NCBI RefSeq assembly: GCF_000380505.1
Contig: NZ_AQYH01000006.1
Location: 1 to 64,000 of the forward strand
Source of the DNA: Kaistia granuli DSM 23481
GTDB lineage: Bacteria; Pseudomonadota; Alphaproteobacteria; Rhizobiales; Kaistiaceae
DNA length: 64,000 nucleotides
Direction of reading: 5' to 3'
Below the pieces are notes generated by a model. The model made no database searches. It saw only the letters and a list, made by a program, of their open reading frames with translations, and was not told where the DNA came from. The translations under genes were made by a program, and so were the position numbers. How positions within the stretch are numbered: the stretch's first letter is position 1; each line of letters opens with the position of its first letter. This document shows positions 37,912-47,408 of this stretch, piece after piece.

Positions 37912-38631
37912 ATGGCACGCCGCACCGCAAACGAATCGCCGCTCCTGTTCGAGCTCCCGCCCGTCCCCACCGACGCGATCGAGCGACGGCTGCGCCGAAG
38001 CGGCCTGAAGGCGATCGCCGGCGTCGACGAGGCCGGCCGCGGGCCGCTGGCCGGGCCGGTGGTGGCTGCCGCCGTCATCCTCGATCCGAAGAACATTCCG
38101 GACGGGCTGAACGATTCCAAGAAATTGACGGCGCCGGCGCGCGAGGCGCTGTTCGAGCAGATCATGGCATCGGCGCATGTCTCGGTCGTCGCCGCCTCGG
38201 TGCTTCGGATCGACACCACCGACATCCGCCAGGCGACGCTGTGGGCGATGACGCGCGCCATCGCCGGCCTGCCCCATGCGCCGGATCTCGCCATCATCGA
38301 CGGCAACGACGTGCCCCCCGCCCTCGCCTGCCGGGGCGAGGCCTATGTGAAGGGCGACGCCCGCTCGGTCTCGATCGCCGCCGCCTCGATCATCGCCAAG
38401 GTGACGCGCGATCGCATGATGGTACGAGCCGCGGCGCATTTCCCAAATTACGGCTTCGAGCGCCACATGGGTTACGGCACTGCCATTCACATGGCCGCGC
38501 TGACGACGCTTGGCGCCTGCCCGCTGCATCGGTCCAGCTTCGCGCCGATCCGGGCGCTGCGCACAAACGAAAACGCCGCCGGCAGAGCCGACGGCGTCAT
38601 TTTTCCGATCGAGGAAATCCTCGTCGACTGA
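37912..38631 (+). CDS. rnhB: Ribonuclease HII
   Basis: This endonuclease cleaves RNA in RNA/DNA hybrids and single ribonucleotides in DNA. It has [17 protein letters not shown] (Asp and Glu metal ligands), [15 protein letters not shown] (third Asp) and [10 protein letters not shown]. The chosen ATG at 37912 gives 239 residues; the upstream ATG in the same frame has no ribosome site. It is convergent with atpF, six bases apart, and its last codons contain the hairpin that probably terminates the atp operon. Confidence 0.94.
   Translation: MARRTANESPLLFELPPVPTDAIERRLRRSGLKAIAGVDEAGRGPLAGPVVAAAVILDPKNIPDGLNDSKKLTAPAREALFEQIMASAHVSVVAASVLRIDTTDIRQATLWAMTRAIAGLPHAPDLAIIDGNDVPPALACRGEAYVKGDARSVSIAAASIIAKVTRDRMMVRAAAHFPNYGFERHMGYGTAIHMAALTTLGACPLHRSSFAPIRALRTNENAAGRADGVIFPIEEILVD
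38573..38604 (-). terminator. Bidirectional terminator-like hairpin inside the rnhB 3' end
   Basis: Two 11-base arms with one mismatch (38573-38583 and 38587-38597) enclose AGA. On the minus strand the stem is followed by GTTTTCGTTT; on the plus strand TTTTT follows at 38600-38604. It lies 34 bases beyond the atpF stop codon in the direction of atp transcription, so it is best placed to end the atp operon although it is within rnhB coding sequence. Confidence 0.65.
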
Positions 38632-38637
38632 ACCGGC

Positions 38638-39123
38638 CTAGTTGAGGCGGTTCTTGACGTCGGCGATCGAGGCGGCCACCAGATCGGCACCAGCCTTGCC
38701 CGCGAGCTTGGCCGAGAGGATCTTCTCTGCGGCAGCAATCGAGACATCGGCGGAAAGCGCCTTCACTTCCTGCAGAGCCTGGTGCTCGGCCTGGGTGATC
38801 TTGTCCTCGGCCATCTTGGTGCGGCGCGTGACGTAATCTTCCATGTCGGCTTTTGCCACCTCGGCCAGGGCAACCGCTTCGCGGCGGGCCTTGTCGATGA
38901 TGGTCTGTGCTTCGGTCTCGGCGTCGCGAGCCCGCTTCTGATAGTCAGCAAGCAGCGCGGCGGCTTCCTCACGAAGGCGCTTGGCTTCGTCGAGGTCCTT
39001 GGCGATGCTTTCGGAGCGGGCGTCGAGCGCCTTGCCGATCTTGGTGTGCACGCCGACATAGACGAGCAACACGAAGAAGAGGATCAGGCCGACAAGGGCG
39101 AAAAAGGAGGCATCGATTGGCAT
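38638..39123 (-). CDS. atpF: ATP synthase Fo subunit b
   Basis: The peripheral stalk subunit of 161 residues has one N-terminal membrane helix (FFALVGLILFFVLLVYVGV) followed by a long charged coiled coil to the C terminus. It is the last gene of atpI-B-E-F'-F. The paired b and b' genes are characteristic of alphaproteobacteria and form a heterodimeric stalk linking Fo to F1. The F1 genes are elsewhere, as usual in Hyphomicrobiales. Confidence 0.95.
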   Translation of the reverse strand: MPIDASFFALVGLILFFVLLVYVGVHTKIGKALDARSESIAKDLDEAKRLREEAAALLADYQKRARDAETEAQTIIDKARREAVALAEVAKADMEDYVTRRTKMAEDKITQAEHQALQEVKALSADVSIAAAEKILSAKLAGKAGADLVAASIADVKNRLN

Positions 39124-39137
39124 AGGTCGCTCGCCCC

Positions 39138-39749
39138 TTACTTCGTCGCCACGGCGGAGACGGCCTTGGCCACCTCGTCCGGGCTCGGTTGATGTCCGCT
39201 CAGCGCGGCGACGACAGCAGCTGCCGTCTCCTCGGCGATGGCGTTGACGTCGCCAAGAGCCTTGGCCTTGATTTCGCCGATACGGCCTTCGGCCGCCTCG
39301 AGCTTCGCGGCGAGCGAGGCTTCGATGTCGGCACGCTGCTTGGTAGCAGCAGCCTTGGCCTCGTCCGTGCTGGCCTGGGCAATGGCATGAGCCGCGCTCT
39401 TCGCATCCGCGAGAGCCTTCTCATAAGTGCCGAGAGCCTTGTCGGACTCGATACGAAGACGCTGGGCTTCTTCCAGATCACCGGCGATCCGCTGTGCACG
39501 GCCTTCGACGATCGTGCTCAGACGCGGCACCAGAACCCGCTTCATCAGCAGATAGAGCAAGCCGAAGAAGACGACATACCAAAGGATCTGCGACGGGAAT
39601 TTCTGCGTATCGAAGGGCGGGAAAGGTGCCTTCCCCCCTGCCTCGTGCCCGACCTCGGTATGTGTCTCAGTCGGCGCCGGCGGAACGTCGGCAGAAGCCG
39701 GCGCGGGCGCGGCATCTTCGGCGTGGGCAGGCGAGATGAACCAAGTCAT
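39138..39749 (-). CDS. atpF': ATP synthase Fo subunit b'
   Basis: This second stalk subunit of 203 residues starts at ATG 39749 (MTWFISPAHAEDAAP). The N-terminal extension is Ala/Pro/Glu-rich and contains a possible cleavage-like AHAED; an internal membrane helix (ILWYVVFFGLLYLLM) and a long Ala/Glu/Lys coiled coil follow. It is separated from atpF by 14 bases. The longer frame starting at 39803 is less likely because it extends into the atpE spacer. Confidence 0.93.
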   Translation of the reverse strand: MTWFISPAHAEDAAPAPASADVPPAPTETHTEVGHEAGGKAPFPPFDTQKFPSQILWYVVFFGLLYLLMKRVLVPRLSTIVEGRAQRIAGDLEEAQRLRIESDKALGTYEKALADAKSAAHAIAQASTDEAKAAATKQRADIEASLAAKLEAAEGRIGEIKAKALGDVNAIAEETAAAVVAALSGHQPSPDEVAKAVSAVATK

Positions 39750-39842
39750 CGAAGACCCCAGATCGTAGAACAAAACACATGCGACGGCACGAGGCCGCCG
39801 CATGAGGCTTCACCCGGCCGCCTTGCGGCGGCCTTGAAGGGA

Positions 39843-40070
39843 TCAGACCACGAAGAGCAGGAGCAGCGCGACCAGCAGCGAGAAGATGCCGAGTGCTTCC
39901 GTCACGGCGAAGCCGAGGATCAGGCGGCCGAACTGGCCATCAGCAGCCGACGGGTTGCGCAGGGCGCCCGACAGGTAGTTCGAGAAGATGTTGCCGAGGG
40001 CGAGAGCCGTTCCGGCCATGCCGAAGCAGGCAAGACCAGCACCGATGAACTTTGCAGCTTCCGCTTCCAT
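39843..40070 (-). CDS. atpE: ATP synthase Fo subunit c
   Basis: This 75-residue proteolipid of two transmembrane helices joined by a polar loop (RNPSAADGQ) forms the rotor ring. The ion-carrying carboxylate is Glu58 in FAVTEALGIF. The GxGxG-like helix AALALGN region is close to other alphaproteobacterial c subunits, which pump protons. It lies between atpB and atpF'. Confidence 0.96.
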   Translation of the reverse strand: MEAEAAKFIGAGLACFGMAGTALALGNIFSNYLSGALRNPSAADGQFGRLILGFAVTEALGIFSLLVALLLLFVV

Positions 40071-40133
40071 TTTAATGCTCCTTGAAGACGTAATTTCGGG
40101 TTGGAAGGACGTGTAACTTCGCCGACCTGCTGA

Positions 40134-40886
40134 TCAATGCCCGGGATGGAGGGCGTCGTTCAGATACATGCAGGTAAGGACCGTGAAGATGTAGGCCTGG
40201 AGGAATGCGACCAGGAATTCGAGGGCCGTGAGGCCGACCGTCATGACCAGCGGCAGGATCGCTCCACCGACGCCGATCGCGCCGAGACTGGCCATGCTCG
40301 CCACAAAGCCGGCAAACACCTTCAGGGTGATGTGGCCGGCAAGCATGTTGCCGAAGAGACGAACCGAGAGGCTGATCGGACGCGAGAGGAACGAGATGAC
40401 CTCGATCGCGGAAACCAGCGGCACGACGGCCATCGGGACGCCGCTCGGCACGAACAGGCCGAGGAAGCCGAAGCCGTGCTTGGCGAAGCCGTAGCCGACC
40501 ACCGTCAGCATCACCGTCATCGACAACAGGAAAGTGATGATGATCTGGCTCGTCGCCGTCATGAAATAGGGGAACATTCCGAAGAAGTTCGCCACCAGGA
40601 TGAACATGAAGAGCGAGAAGACCAGGGGGAAGAAGCGCATCCCCTCCTTGCCCGTGCTCGACCGGAGCGTGCCGGCGACGAATTCGTAGGCGAGTTCCGC
40701 AACCGACTGCAGGCGGCCGGGGATCAGGCTGTTCTTCGCGGTCGCGAGGTAGAGGAAGCCGGCGACGATCGCCACCGTAGCACCCATCGCAAAGGCGGAG
40801 TTGGTGAAATGGAACTCCGTGTCCCCGATCGTGCCGATCTGGAAGAATTCCTGGATGTGAAACTGATGGATCGGATCGTTAGCCAC
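40134..40886 (-). CDS. atpB: ATP synthase Fo subunit a
   Basis: The 250-residue integral membrane subunit forms the proton half-channels next to the c ring. It shows about five to six helices, the conserved [14 protein letters not shown] segment with the essential Arg, and a C-terminal [21 protein letters not shown] helix. The start [15 protein letters not shown] matches the family. It is 55 bases downstream of atpI. Confidence 0.96.
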   Translation of the reverse strand: MANDPIHQFHIQEFFQIGTIGDTEFHFTNSAFAMGATVAIVAGFLYLATAKNSLIPGRLQSVAELAYEFVAGTLRSSTGKEGMRFFPLVFSLFMFILVANFFGMFPYFMTATSQIIITFLLSMTVMLTVVGYGFAKHGFGFLGLFVPSGVPMAVVPLVSAIEVISFLSRPISLSVRLFGNMLAGHITLKVFAGFVASMASLGAIGVGGAILPLVMTVGLTALEFLVAFLQAYIFTVLTCMYLNDALHPGH

Positions 40887-40941
40887 CGAGCCCGCCTTCT
40901 TCGCCTGAGTCTGACCGAGGCCTATGCCACGACCTTAAAAC

Positions 40942-41337
40942 TTACTTCGCCCGTTTGCCCTTGGACGACACCTGCCGCGCCTCGGGCTGTGCAACCTTGC
41001 CGACCGATCGCAGGACGTTAAGAACACCTGCGACGAACCCGAGCAAGAGGAGAATGATCATTCCCCACGGTGACGTGCCCAGCCAATAGTCGAACAACCA
41101 GCCGAGACCGGCGCCGACGATCACACCCGAGACGAACTCGCTGACCACCCGCAAGGCCACGCTCATACCCTGAGCATTGACGCGCGCGGAGGGATCATCC
41201 GCTTCCGCCCGTCTTGCCTCGCCATGTGCCTTGTCGAGCTTCTGACTGAGCGCACGCAACCTTTCGGACAACGCAGCTTCGTCCTCGGCCATCCGCCTGA
41301 TCTTCTCTCCGTCACCCGGCGAACCCGTGTCGCTCAT
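40942..41337 (-). CDS. atpI: AtpI/AtpZ-type ATP synthase assembly protein
   Basis: This 131-residue first gene of the operon encodes a small membrane protein that assists c-ring assembly. After a charged N terminus that could form a coil (RLRALSQKLDKAHGEARRAEAD), two transmembrane segments follow (residues about 65-85 and 90-112), separated by YWLGTSPWG. The tail is basic. It is preceded by a strong sigma70-like promoter. Confidence 0.92.
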   Translation of the reverse strand: MSDTGSPGDGEKIRRMAEDEAALSERLRALSQKLDKAHGEARRAEADDPSARVNAQGMSVALRVVSEFVSGVIVGAGLGWLFDYWLGTSPWGMIILLLLGFVAGVLNVLRSVGKVAQPEARQVSSKGKRAK

Positions 41338-41403
41338 CGCGTCATCCCTGCCAAGTGACGGTAAAGCCTCTCAAAGCCTCATGCCGCCCCCGAAACCGCG
41401 CGC

Positions 41404-41432
41404 ACCATAGTGAGGCCTCCCCACTGTGTCAA
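41404..41432 (-). promoter_or_regulatory. Sigma70-type promoter of the atp operon
   Basis: On the minus strand, TTGACA (41427-41432) and TATGGT (41404-41409) are separated by exactly 17 bases. This predicts transcription from about 41397 and a leader of about 60 bases before atpI. Confidence 0.7.
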
Positions 41433-41567
41433 GAAGCCGTGAACGCATCATAACTACTTGATTTTATTAGAGTTTACGTGAGCGGAAGTGAGACATTTTG
41501 GCCAAATGGGCGAATCCTTGACGAGCACGGCGTTCACAGCGCCCGGCCGTCATGCGACAACAGGGCC

Positions 41568-42074
41568 ATGAGCGACAGCAAGAACAGTAAGGTCAATCGC
41601 GGCCCCCGGTCCATCGGCGCGCTGATCGGCAGCGTGATCGCCCCTGTCTGCGCCAAGCGCGGCTTCGCGACGGCGGACCTGATCTCGGCCTGGGCCGATA
41701 TCGTCGGTCCCCGCTACGCCACCACGACGCTGCCGGAAAAGCTGACCTGGCCCCGCCGCGACCAGGCGAACGCGCCGGGGGGTGCGACACTGGTGATCCG
41801 TGTCGATTCGGGCATGGCTATCTATCTCCAGCACGAGACGGGCGTGCTGCTCGATCGAATCAACGGCTTCCTCGGCTTCGGCGCCGTGGCGCAATTGAAG
41901 ATCGTGCAGGGGGTCGTTTCGCGTCCGGCGCCCCGGATCGTGGCGCCGCCGCCGCTGACGAAGGTCGAGGAGGAAGAGGTCGCCTCGACCGTCGCCTCGG
42001 TGGAAAGCGATGGGTTGCGCGAGGCCCTCGCACGGCTCGGCCGCGGGGTCTATGGTTCCGCCAGACGGCCGTGA
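41568..42074 (+). CDS. dciA: DciA-type DUF721 protein (replicative helicase loader)
   Basis: The 168-residue DUF721 protein is the ancestral bacterial helicase operator that interacts with DnaB. The core is APVCAKRGFATADLISAWADIVGPRYA, followed by TLVIRVDSGMAIYLQHETGVLLDRINGFLG. A Pro-rich and acidic linker and a short C-terminal helix (LREALARLGRGVYG) complete it. The ATG at 41568 is favoured over the in-frame start at 41478. It precedes dsbA and smc, a conserved order. It is divergent from atpI. Confidence 0.88.
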   Translation: MSDSKNSKVNRGPRSIGALIGSVIAPVCAKRGFATADLISAWADIVGPRYATTTLPEKLTWPRRDQANAPGGATLVIRVDSGMAIYLQHETGVLLDRINGFLGFGAVAQLKIVQGVVSRPAPRIVAPPPLTKVEEEEVASTVASVESDGLREALARLGRGVYGSARRP

Positions 42075-42186
42075 GGTCGGGCGGGCTGACAATCGCCGCA
42101 ATTGGTCGGATAAGTTTCGCGCAAAGCGTGTCAATCGCTCCGCCGTTCCCCAAGGGGCCGCGCGGCGCCCAAGGAGAACAGGAACC

Positions 42187-42825
42187 GTGACGTTCAATCG
42201 CAGACAGTTTCTCGGCCAGGTCGGAGCCGGCTCGCTTGCCGTCGGCGCACTCGCAATGCTGCCGGGCGCCGCTCACGCCGCCGGCGAGACGGTTGATGTC
42301 GCGGAGCTGCTGAAGCCCGGCCCGCTCGGCGACAACCAGCTCGGCGATCCGAAGGCCGCGACCAGCGTGGTCGAGTACATGTCGCTGACATGCTCGCACT
42401 GCAAGCATTTCCACGACACCACCTGGAAGCCCTTCCGCGAGAAGTATGTCGACACCAACAAGGTGAACTTCATCCTGCGCGATTTCCCGCTGGATCCGCT
42501 GGCGACGGCGGCGATCATGCTGTGCCATGCCGCCCCCAACAACAACTTCTTCCCGATGGTCGACCTGCTGTTCGCCCATCAGGAAAAGTGGGCGTTCGTC
42601 GAGGATCCCGTCAGCGCGCTGCTGGCGCTGTCCAAGCAGGTCGGTTTTACACAGGAGACTTTCGAGCTGACCTTGAAAAACCAGGCTCTGCTCGATGGTG
42701 TCAACGCGGTGAAGGAGCGTGGGGCGACCGTGTTCGGCGTCAACTCCACCCCGACCTTCTTTATCAACGGGGCCAGGCATCCGGGTGCACTCACGTTCGA
42801 GGAAATGGAAAAGCTGCTGGCGTAA
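42187..42825 (+). CDS. DsbA-family thiol:disulfide oxidoreductase with Tat-like signal
   Basis: This exported thioredoxin-fold protein of 212 residues forms disulfides in the periplasm. The N terminus NRRQFLGQVGAGSLAVGALA has a twin Arg followed by a hydrophobic stretch, resembling a Tat rather than a Sec signal. The active site is Cys69-x-x-Cys72 in LTCSHCKHF, and the cis-Pro loop is NSTPTFFING. The GTG at 42187 is preceded by AAGGAGAACAGGAACC. It lies between dciA and smc. Likely clients include the Cys-rich exported proteins in this window, an inference. Confidence 0.88.
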   Translation: MTFNRRQFLGQVGAGSLAVGALAMLPGAAHAAGETVDVAELLKPGPLGDNQLGDPKAATSVVEYMSLTCSHCKHFHDTTWKPFREKYVDTNKVNFILRDFPLDPLATAAIMLCHAAPNNNFFPMVDLLFAHQEKWAFVEDPVSALLALSKQVGFTQETFELTLKNQALLDGVNAVKERGATVFGVNSTPTFFINGARHPGALTFEEMEKLLA

Positions 42826-42909
42826 CCACGCCGGCTTCCAGCCGACCGGCATCGTGACGGCGCGCCCGCGCCGCCACGGACCGGGCCTCCATTCCCTGTC
42901 ACCGGATTC

Positions 42910-42929
42910 CCCTCCCCCGCGGGGGAGGG
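42910..42929 (+). terminator. Strong hairpin between dsbA and smc
   Basis: Arms CCCTCCCCC (42910-42918) and GGGGGAGGG (42921-42929) are followed by TTCATC. It lies 84 bases after the dsbA stop and 43 before smc, and could end dsbA transcripts or attenuate smc. Confidence 0.5.
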
Positions 42930-42972
42930 TTCATCGCATGTCTCTTCGTCTCTCCAGCGCCGGTTCCGCGTC

Positions 42973-45900
42973 ATGAAATTCACGCGGCTCCGCGTTCACG
43001 GCTTCAAATCCTTCGTCGAGGGAACGGACTTCCTGATCGAGCCGGGGCTGACCGGCGTGGTCGGGCCGAACGGCTGCGGCAAGTCGAACCTCGTCGAGGC
43101 GCTGCGCTGGGTGATGGGCGAGAGCTCGTACAAGAACATGCGCGCGTCCGGCATGGACGACGTCATCTTCGCCGGCAGCGGCAAGCGCCCTGCCCGCAAC
43201 ATGGCCGAAGTGACGCTGGTCGTCGACAATCATGACCACAAGGCCCCCGCCGCCTTCAACGATGCCGACGTGCTGGAAGTCACACGCCGGATCGAGCGGG
43301 AATCGGGCTCCGTCTACAAGATCAACGGCAAGGACGTGCGCGCCCGCGACGTCCAGCTGCTGTTCGCCGACGCTTCGACCGGCGCCCGTTCGCCCGCCAT
43401 GGTCGGCCAGGGTCGGATCGGCGAGCTGATCTCGGCCAAGCCGCAGGCGCGCCGCGCGGTGCTCGAGGAAGCGGCCGGCATCTCCGGACTCTATTCCCGC
43501 CGCAACGAGGCGGAGCTGCGCCTGCGCGCCGCCGAGCAGAATCTCGAACGGCTCGAGGACGTGCTGTCCGAGCTCGAGAGCCAGCTCGAGGCGCTGCGGC
43601 GCCAGGCCCGCCAGGCCAACCGCTATCGCAATCTCTCCGCCGACATCCGCAAGACCGAGGCGACCGTCCTCTATCTGCGCATGCTCGCCTCAGCGGTTCA
43701 GATGCGGGATGCGGAGGCCGCGTTGCAGGCTGCCGGCGAGACGGTGGTCGCGCGCAGCGAAGCGCAGGCCAAGGCCGCCCGCGACCAGGCGGTCGCGGCC
43801 AGCGTCCTGCCCGGGCTGCGCGAGGCGGAAGCTGCCGCCGCGGCCGGGCTGCAGCGCATGACGCTCGCCCGCGACGCGCTCGACAGCGACGAGCGGCGGA
43901 TGAAGGAACGGCTGGTCGACCTCGACCGCCGTCTGGCGCAATTGAATGAGGACATCCTGCGCGAACAGCGGATGGTGAGCGAGAACGCCGCCATCCTCGA
44001 AGGGCTGGACCGCGAGGAACAGATCCTGCGTCGCGACGAGACGGAAGCCGTCGGCCGGCAGGCGGAAGCGGACACCGCGCGCGGTCTCGCCGAAGCGAAG
44101 CTCGCCGAAACGGAGCGCAAGCTCGCCGAAGCGACGGCGGCGCACGCGGCGATCGCCGCGCGAAAATCGGAGCTCGAGCGCGCCCACCGCGAATCCGGCG
44201 AACGCACCGTGCGCGCACGCAACCAGCTCGCCGATGTCGACCGCGAGCTGATCGCGCTCGTGCGCCAGATCGCCGAACTGCCGGGCGTCGCGCCCGCGCA
44301 GGAAGCGGTATCCGCCGGCGAAGCGGCCGTCGCGACCGCCGAGGAAAAGGCGCTCGCGGCCGAGCGGCAATCGGCGCTCGCCCGCGACGCCGAGACTAGC
44401 GCCCGCGCGCCGCTGGCCGAGGCCGAGCGCGCGCTATCCGGCATCGAGACGGAAGCGCGGACTCTCGCCAAGATTCTCGGTTCCGGCGCGCCGGCCGGCA
44501 AGCGGCCGCCTCTGCTCGACACGCTGACGGTCGCCAAGGGCTATGAGGCGGCGCTGGCCGCGGCGTTCGGTGATGCGCTCGACGCGTCCGACGATGGCGC
44601 CATGGCCGCGCATTGGCGCGGCGTCGCACCGCTCGGCGACGATCCCCAACTTCCCGCCGGCGCCCAACCGCTGGCGGCGAAGGTCAAGGCACCGGACCTT
44701 CTGGCGCGGGCGCTCGCCCAGACCGGCCTCGTGGCGCGCGACCAGGGCCAGGCGCTGCAGCCACAGCTCCGCACCGGGCAACTGCTCGTTTCGCGCGAGG
44801 GCGATCTCTGGCGCTGGGACGGCTATGTCGCCACCGCCGAGGCGCCGACGGCCGCCGCGATGCGGCTTGCCAACCGCAACCGGCTGGCGGAACTGGAAGA
44901 AGCCGCGATCGGCGCCCGCGCCCGCGTCGCCGAACAGCAGTCCATCCTGGCGCAGACAGCCCTCGCCGCCCGCGCGGCGCAGGAGCAGGAACGGCTGGCA
45001 CGCGACGCCGGCCGCGCTGCCCAGCGCACGCTCGACGAAGCGCGCAGCCGCCTCGCCACGGTGGAACGCGAGGCGGGCCGCCTGACCAGCCGGCGCGGAG
45101 CGCTGGAGGAATCGCGCGAGCGCATGGCTGCGAGCGTCTCCGAGACCGACGCGCAACGCATCGAGGCAGAGACAGCGCTGGCCGCCGCCGCCGATCCGCT
45201 CGCCGCGCAGCAGGACGTCATGATCCTGCGCGGCGCCGTCGCCGAGGAGCGCGGCGCGCTCTCCGAAGCTCGCGCTGCGGCCGACGGCCTGACCCGCGAG
45301 ACCGATATCCGCCGTCGCCGGCTCGCGGCAATCGCGGCCGAGCGGCAGAACTGGCAGGAGCGCGCCACCAACGCCGACAGCCAGATCCGCATTCTCGCCA
45401 GCCGACGCAGCGAGATCGAGACGGAGCGGAGCGGCCTTGCCGACGCTCCGGCCGAGATCGAGCAGAAGCGCCGCACGCTGCTCTCCGAGATCACCAAGGC
45501 GGAGGCCGGCAAGCGCGACGCCGCCGACGCGCTCGGCCAGGCCGAGGCGACGCTGGTCGCCTACGACAGGGCGTCGCAGGATGCCATGACGGCCTTGTCC
45601 GAGGCGCGCGAACAGCGCGGACGTGGCGAGGAACGGCTGAAGGCGACGCAGGAACGCCGGCTCGAGATCGAGGCGCGCATCCTCGAAATTCTCGACTGTG
45701 CGCCGCATGAAGTGGTGCAGCTCGCCGAGATCGATCCCTCGGCGCCGATGCCGGATCTCGGCCAGCTGGAAACCCGGCTCGACCGGTTGCGGCAGGAACG
45801 CGAGAAGCTCGGCGGGGTCAATCTGCGCGCCGACGACGAGGCCGTCGAGGTGGCAGCCCGGCGCGAGGCGCTGATCAAGGACCGCGACGACTTGATCGAG

Positions 45901-46434
45901 GCGATCCGCCGGCTGCGGCAGGGCATCGCCAGCCTCAACCGCGAGGGCCGCGAACGGCTGCTCGCCGCCTTCGACGTCGTGAACGGTCATTTCCAGCGCC
46001 TGTTCACGCATCTGTTCGGCGGCGGCGCGGCCGAGCTGCAGCTGACCGAATCGGACGATCCGCTCGAAGCGGGGCTCGAGATCATGGCGAGCCCGCCCGG
46101 CAAGAAGCAGCAGCCGATGACGCTGCTTTCCGGCGGCGAGCAGGCGCTGACGGCGCTGGCGCTGATCTTCGGCGTGTTCCTGACCAATCCGGCGCCGATC
46201 TGCGTGCTCGACGAGGTCGACGCGCCGCTCGATGACCATAATGTCGAGCGCTTCTGCAATCTGCTCGACGAGATGGCCCGGACGACCGACACGCGCTTCG
46301 TGACGATCACCCACAATCCGATCACCATGGCGCGGATGAACCGCCTGTTCGGCGTGACGATGGGCGAGCGCGGTGTCAGCCAGCTGGTGTCCGTCGACCT
46401 GGAGACGGCCGAGCAATATCGCGAGGCGGGCTGA
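42973..46434 (+). CDS. smc: Chromosome segregation protein SMC
   Basis: This condensin ATPase of 1153 residues organises and separates chromosomes with ScpA and ScpB. The N-terminal head has the Walker A motif GPNGCGKSN (residues 32-40). Two long Ala/Glu/Arg coiled coils flank a central hinge at roughly residues 500-640. The C-terminal head carries the ABC signature LLSGGEQALTALAL (around 1052) and Walker B CVLDEVDAPLDD. It is full length without frameshift. Gene order dciA-dsbA-smc is conserved in the order. Confidence 0.97.
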   Translation: MKFTRLRVHGFKSFVEGTDFLIEPGLTGVVGPNGCGKSNLVEALRWVMGESSYKNMRASGMDDVIFAGSGKRPARNMAEVTLVVDNHDHKAPAAFNDADVLEVTRRIERESGSVYKINGKDVRARDVQLLFADASTGARSPAMVGQGRIGELISAKPQARRAVLEEAAGISGLYSRRNEAELRLRAAEQNLERLEDVLSELESQLEALRRQARQANRYRNLSADIRKTEATVLYLRMLASAVQMRDAEAALQAAGETVVARSEAQAKAARDQAVAASVLPGLREAEAAAAAGLQRMTLARDALDSDERRMKERLVDLDRRLAQLNEDILREQRMVSENAAILEGLDREEQILRRDETEAVGRQAEADTARGLAEAKLAETERKLAEATAAHAAIAARKSELERAHRESGERTVRARNQLADVDRELIALVRQIAELPGVAPAQEAVSAGEAAVATAEEKALAAERQSALARDAETSARAPLAEAERALSGIETEARTLAKILGSGAPAGKRPPLLDTLTVAKGYEAALAAAFGDALDASDDGAMAAHWRGVAPLGDDPQLPAGAQPLAAKVKAPDLLARALAQTGLVARDQGQALQPQLRTGQLLVSREGDLWRWDGYVATAEAPTAAAMRLANRNRLAELEEAAIGARARVAEQQSILAQTALAARAAQEQERLARDAGRAAQRTLDEARSRLATVEREAGRLTSRRGALEESRERMAASVSETDAQRIEAETALAAAADPLAAQQDVMILRGAVAEERGALSEARAAADGLTRETDIRRRRLAAIAAERQNWQERATNADSQIRILASRRSEIETERSGLADAPAEIEQKRRTLLSEITKAEAGKRDAADALGQAEATLVAYDRASQDAMTALSEAREQRGRGEERLKATQERRLEIEARILEILDCAPHEVVQLAEIDPSAPMPDLGQLETRLDRLRQEREKLGGVNLRADDEAVEVAARREALIKDRDDLIEAIRRLRQGIASLNREGRERLLAAFDVVNGHFQRLFTHLFGGGAAELQLTESDDPLEAGLEIMASPPGKKQQPMTLLSGGEQALTALALIFGVFLTNPAPICVLDEVDAPLDDHNVERFCNLLDEMARTTDTRFVTITHNPITMARMNRLFGVTMGERGVSQLVSVDLETAEQYREAG

Positions 46435-46462
46435 GCGCCTCGTCCACCACGCCAAGGACGCG

Positions 46463-47278
46463 TCAGCCCGGCTTCTGCGCCTGGAACACCAGCGATTTCA
46501 CCGGCATGTGTCCGGGATCCGGACCGAACTTGCGGTGCAGCATCTCGGTCGTCGCCTCGACCAGGCGATCGGGATCGACGCCGCCGCGCGCACGGATCTC
46601 GGCGATGGCCGGATTGCCGTAGATCAGCCCGTCGGCGAAGGCATGCGCGTTCGGGATCGTGACCTGGCGCGAAACTTCCGTCACCTCGATATCGGTGAAG
46701 CCGGCGGCCGACAGCGAGGCTCGGATCGGCTCGGCATCGTGACAGGAGAACGGCACGAGGTAGAATTGCGGCGGATCGTCGGGGAAGAAGCTACCGACGA
46801 TGTCATGCGCGATCCGGCCGTACGGATTGTCGTCATGCGATCCCCAGACATTGAAGAGATAGTGGCCGCCAGGCTCCAGAACGCGGAAGACCTCGCGGTT
46901 GCAGCGATCCTTGTCGGGAAAGAACATGACGCCGAACTGGCAGACGACCGCGTCGAACGATTCGTCCCGGAACGGCAGCACCATGGCGTCGGCGGTCTGG
47001 AATTCGACCGGCTCGCCCGGGCGGAACTTCAGCTGCGCCCGTTCCAGCATCGGGGCGTTCAGATCGGTGGCGGTGAGGCGCACGCTGGCGGGCAGGATGT
47101 CGCGCAGGCGGCGGGTGAGGATGCCCGTGCCGGCCGCGATTTCCAGTACCAGCGCCGGGTTGCAGCTCTCGACGCGGCGGGCGAGATCCACCGCCGCATC
47201 GACGAAAATGACGGGGCCGAGTCCCTGATCATAGTGCTCGGGGATGTTGCCGACGAAACGCGCGACTTCGCTGCCCAT
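46463..47278 (-). CDS. Class I SAM-dependent methyltransferase
   Basis: The 271-residue methyltransferase of the UbiE/Methyltransf_11/25 type has motif I VLEIAAGTGILTRRL, an acidic strand 2 (LTATDLNAPMLE), VEFQTADAMVLPF and FDAVVCQFGVMFFPDK. The remainder has an FRVLEPGGHYLFNVW strand. Its substrate is a small molecule by family but otherwise unknown. The start is ATG 47278 (MGSEVARF); the upstream frame to 47401 is not coding-like. It interrupts the usual smc region and is divergent from the ABC-F gene. Confidence 0.85.
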   Translation of the reverse strand: MGSEVARFVGNIPEHYDQGLGPVIFVDAAVDLARRVESCNPALVLEIAAGTGILTRRLRDILPASVRLTATDLNAPMLERAQLKFRPGEPVEFQTADAMVLPFRDESFDAVVCQFGVMFFPDKDRCNREVFRVLEPGGHYLFNVWGSHDDNPYGRIAHDIVGSFFPDDPPQFYLVPFSCHDAEPIRASLSAAGFTDIEVTEVSRQVTIPNAHAFADGLIYGNPAIAEIRARGGVDPDRLVEATTEMLHRKFGPDPGHMPVKSLVFQAQKPG

Positions 47279-47408
47279 GATCACCCTCGGTTGTTGCTTA
47301 GGGAAATAGGCGGCGGCGCCACGGCGGCAATGGCTCCCTGATTCGGACTTGCGTTCAGGCCGCGAGCCACTATCTTGCGGCCACCGACAGGACAGGAGCA
47401 TCCCGACG

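Noticed and set aside
44434-46455. A 673-codon open frame on the minus strand
   Set aside because: It is a mirror of the smc coding sequence, which is fully supported by its motifs.
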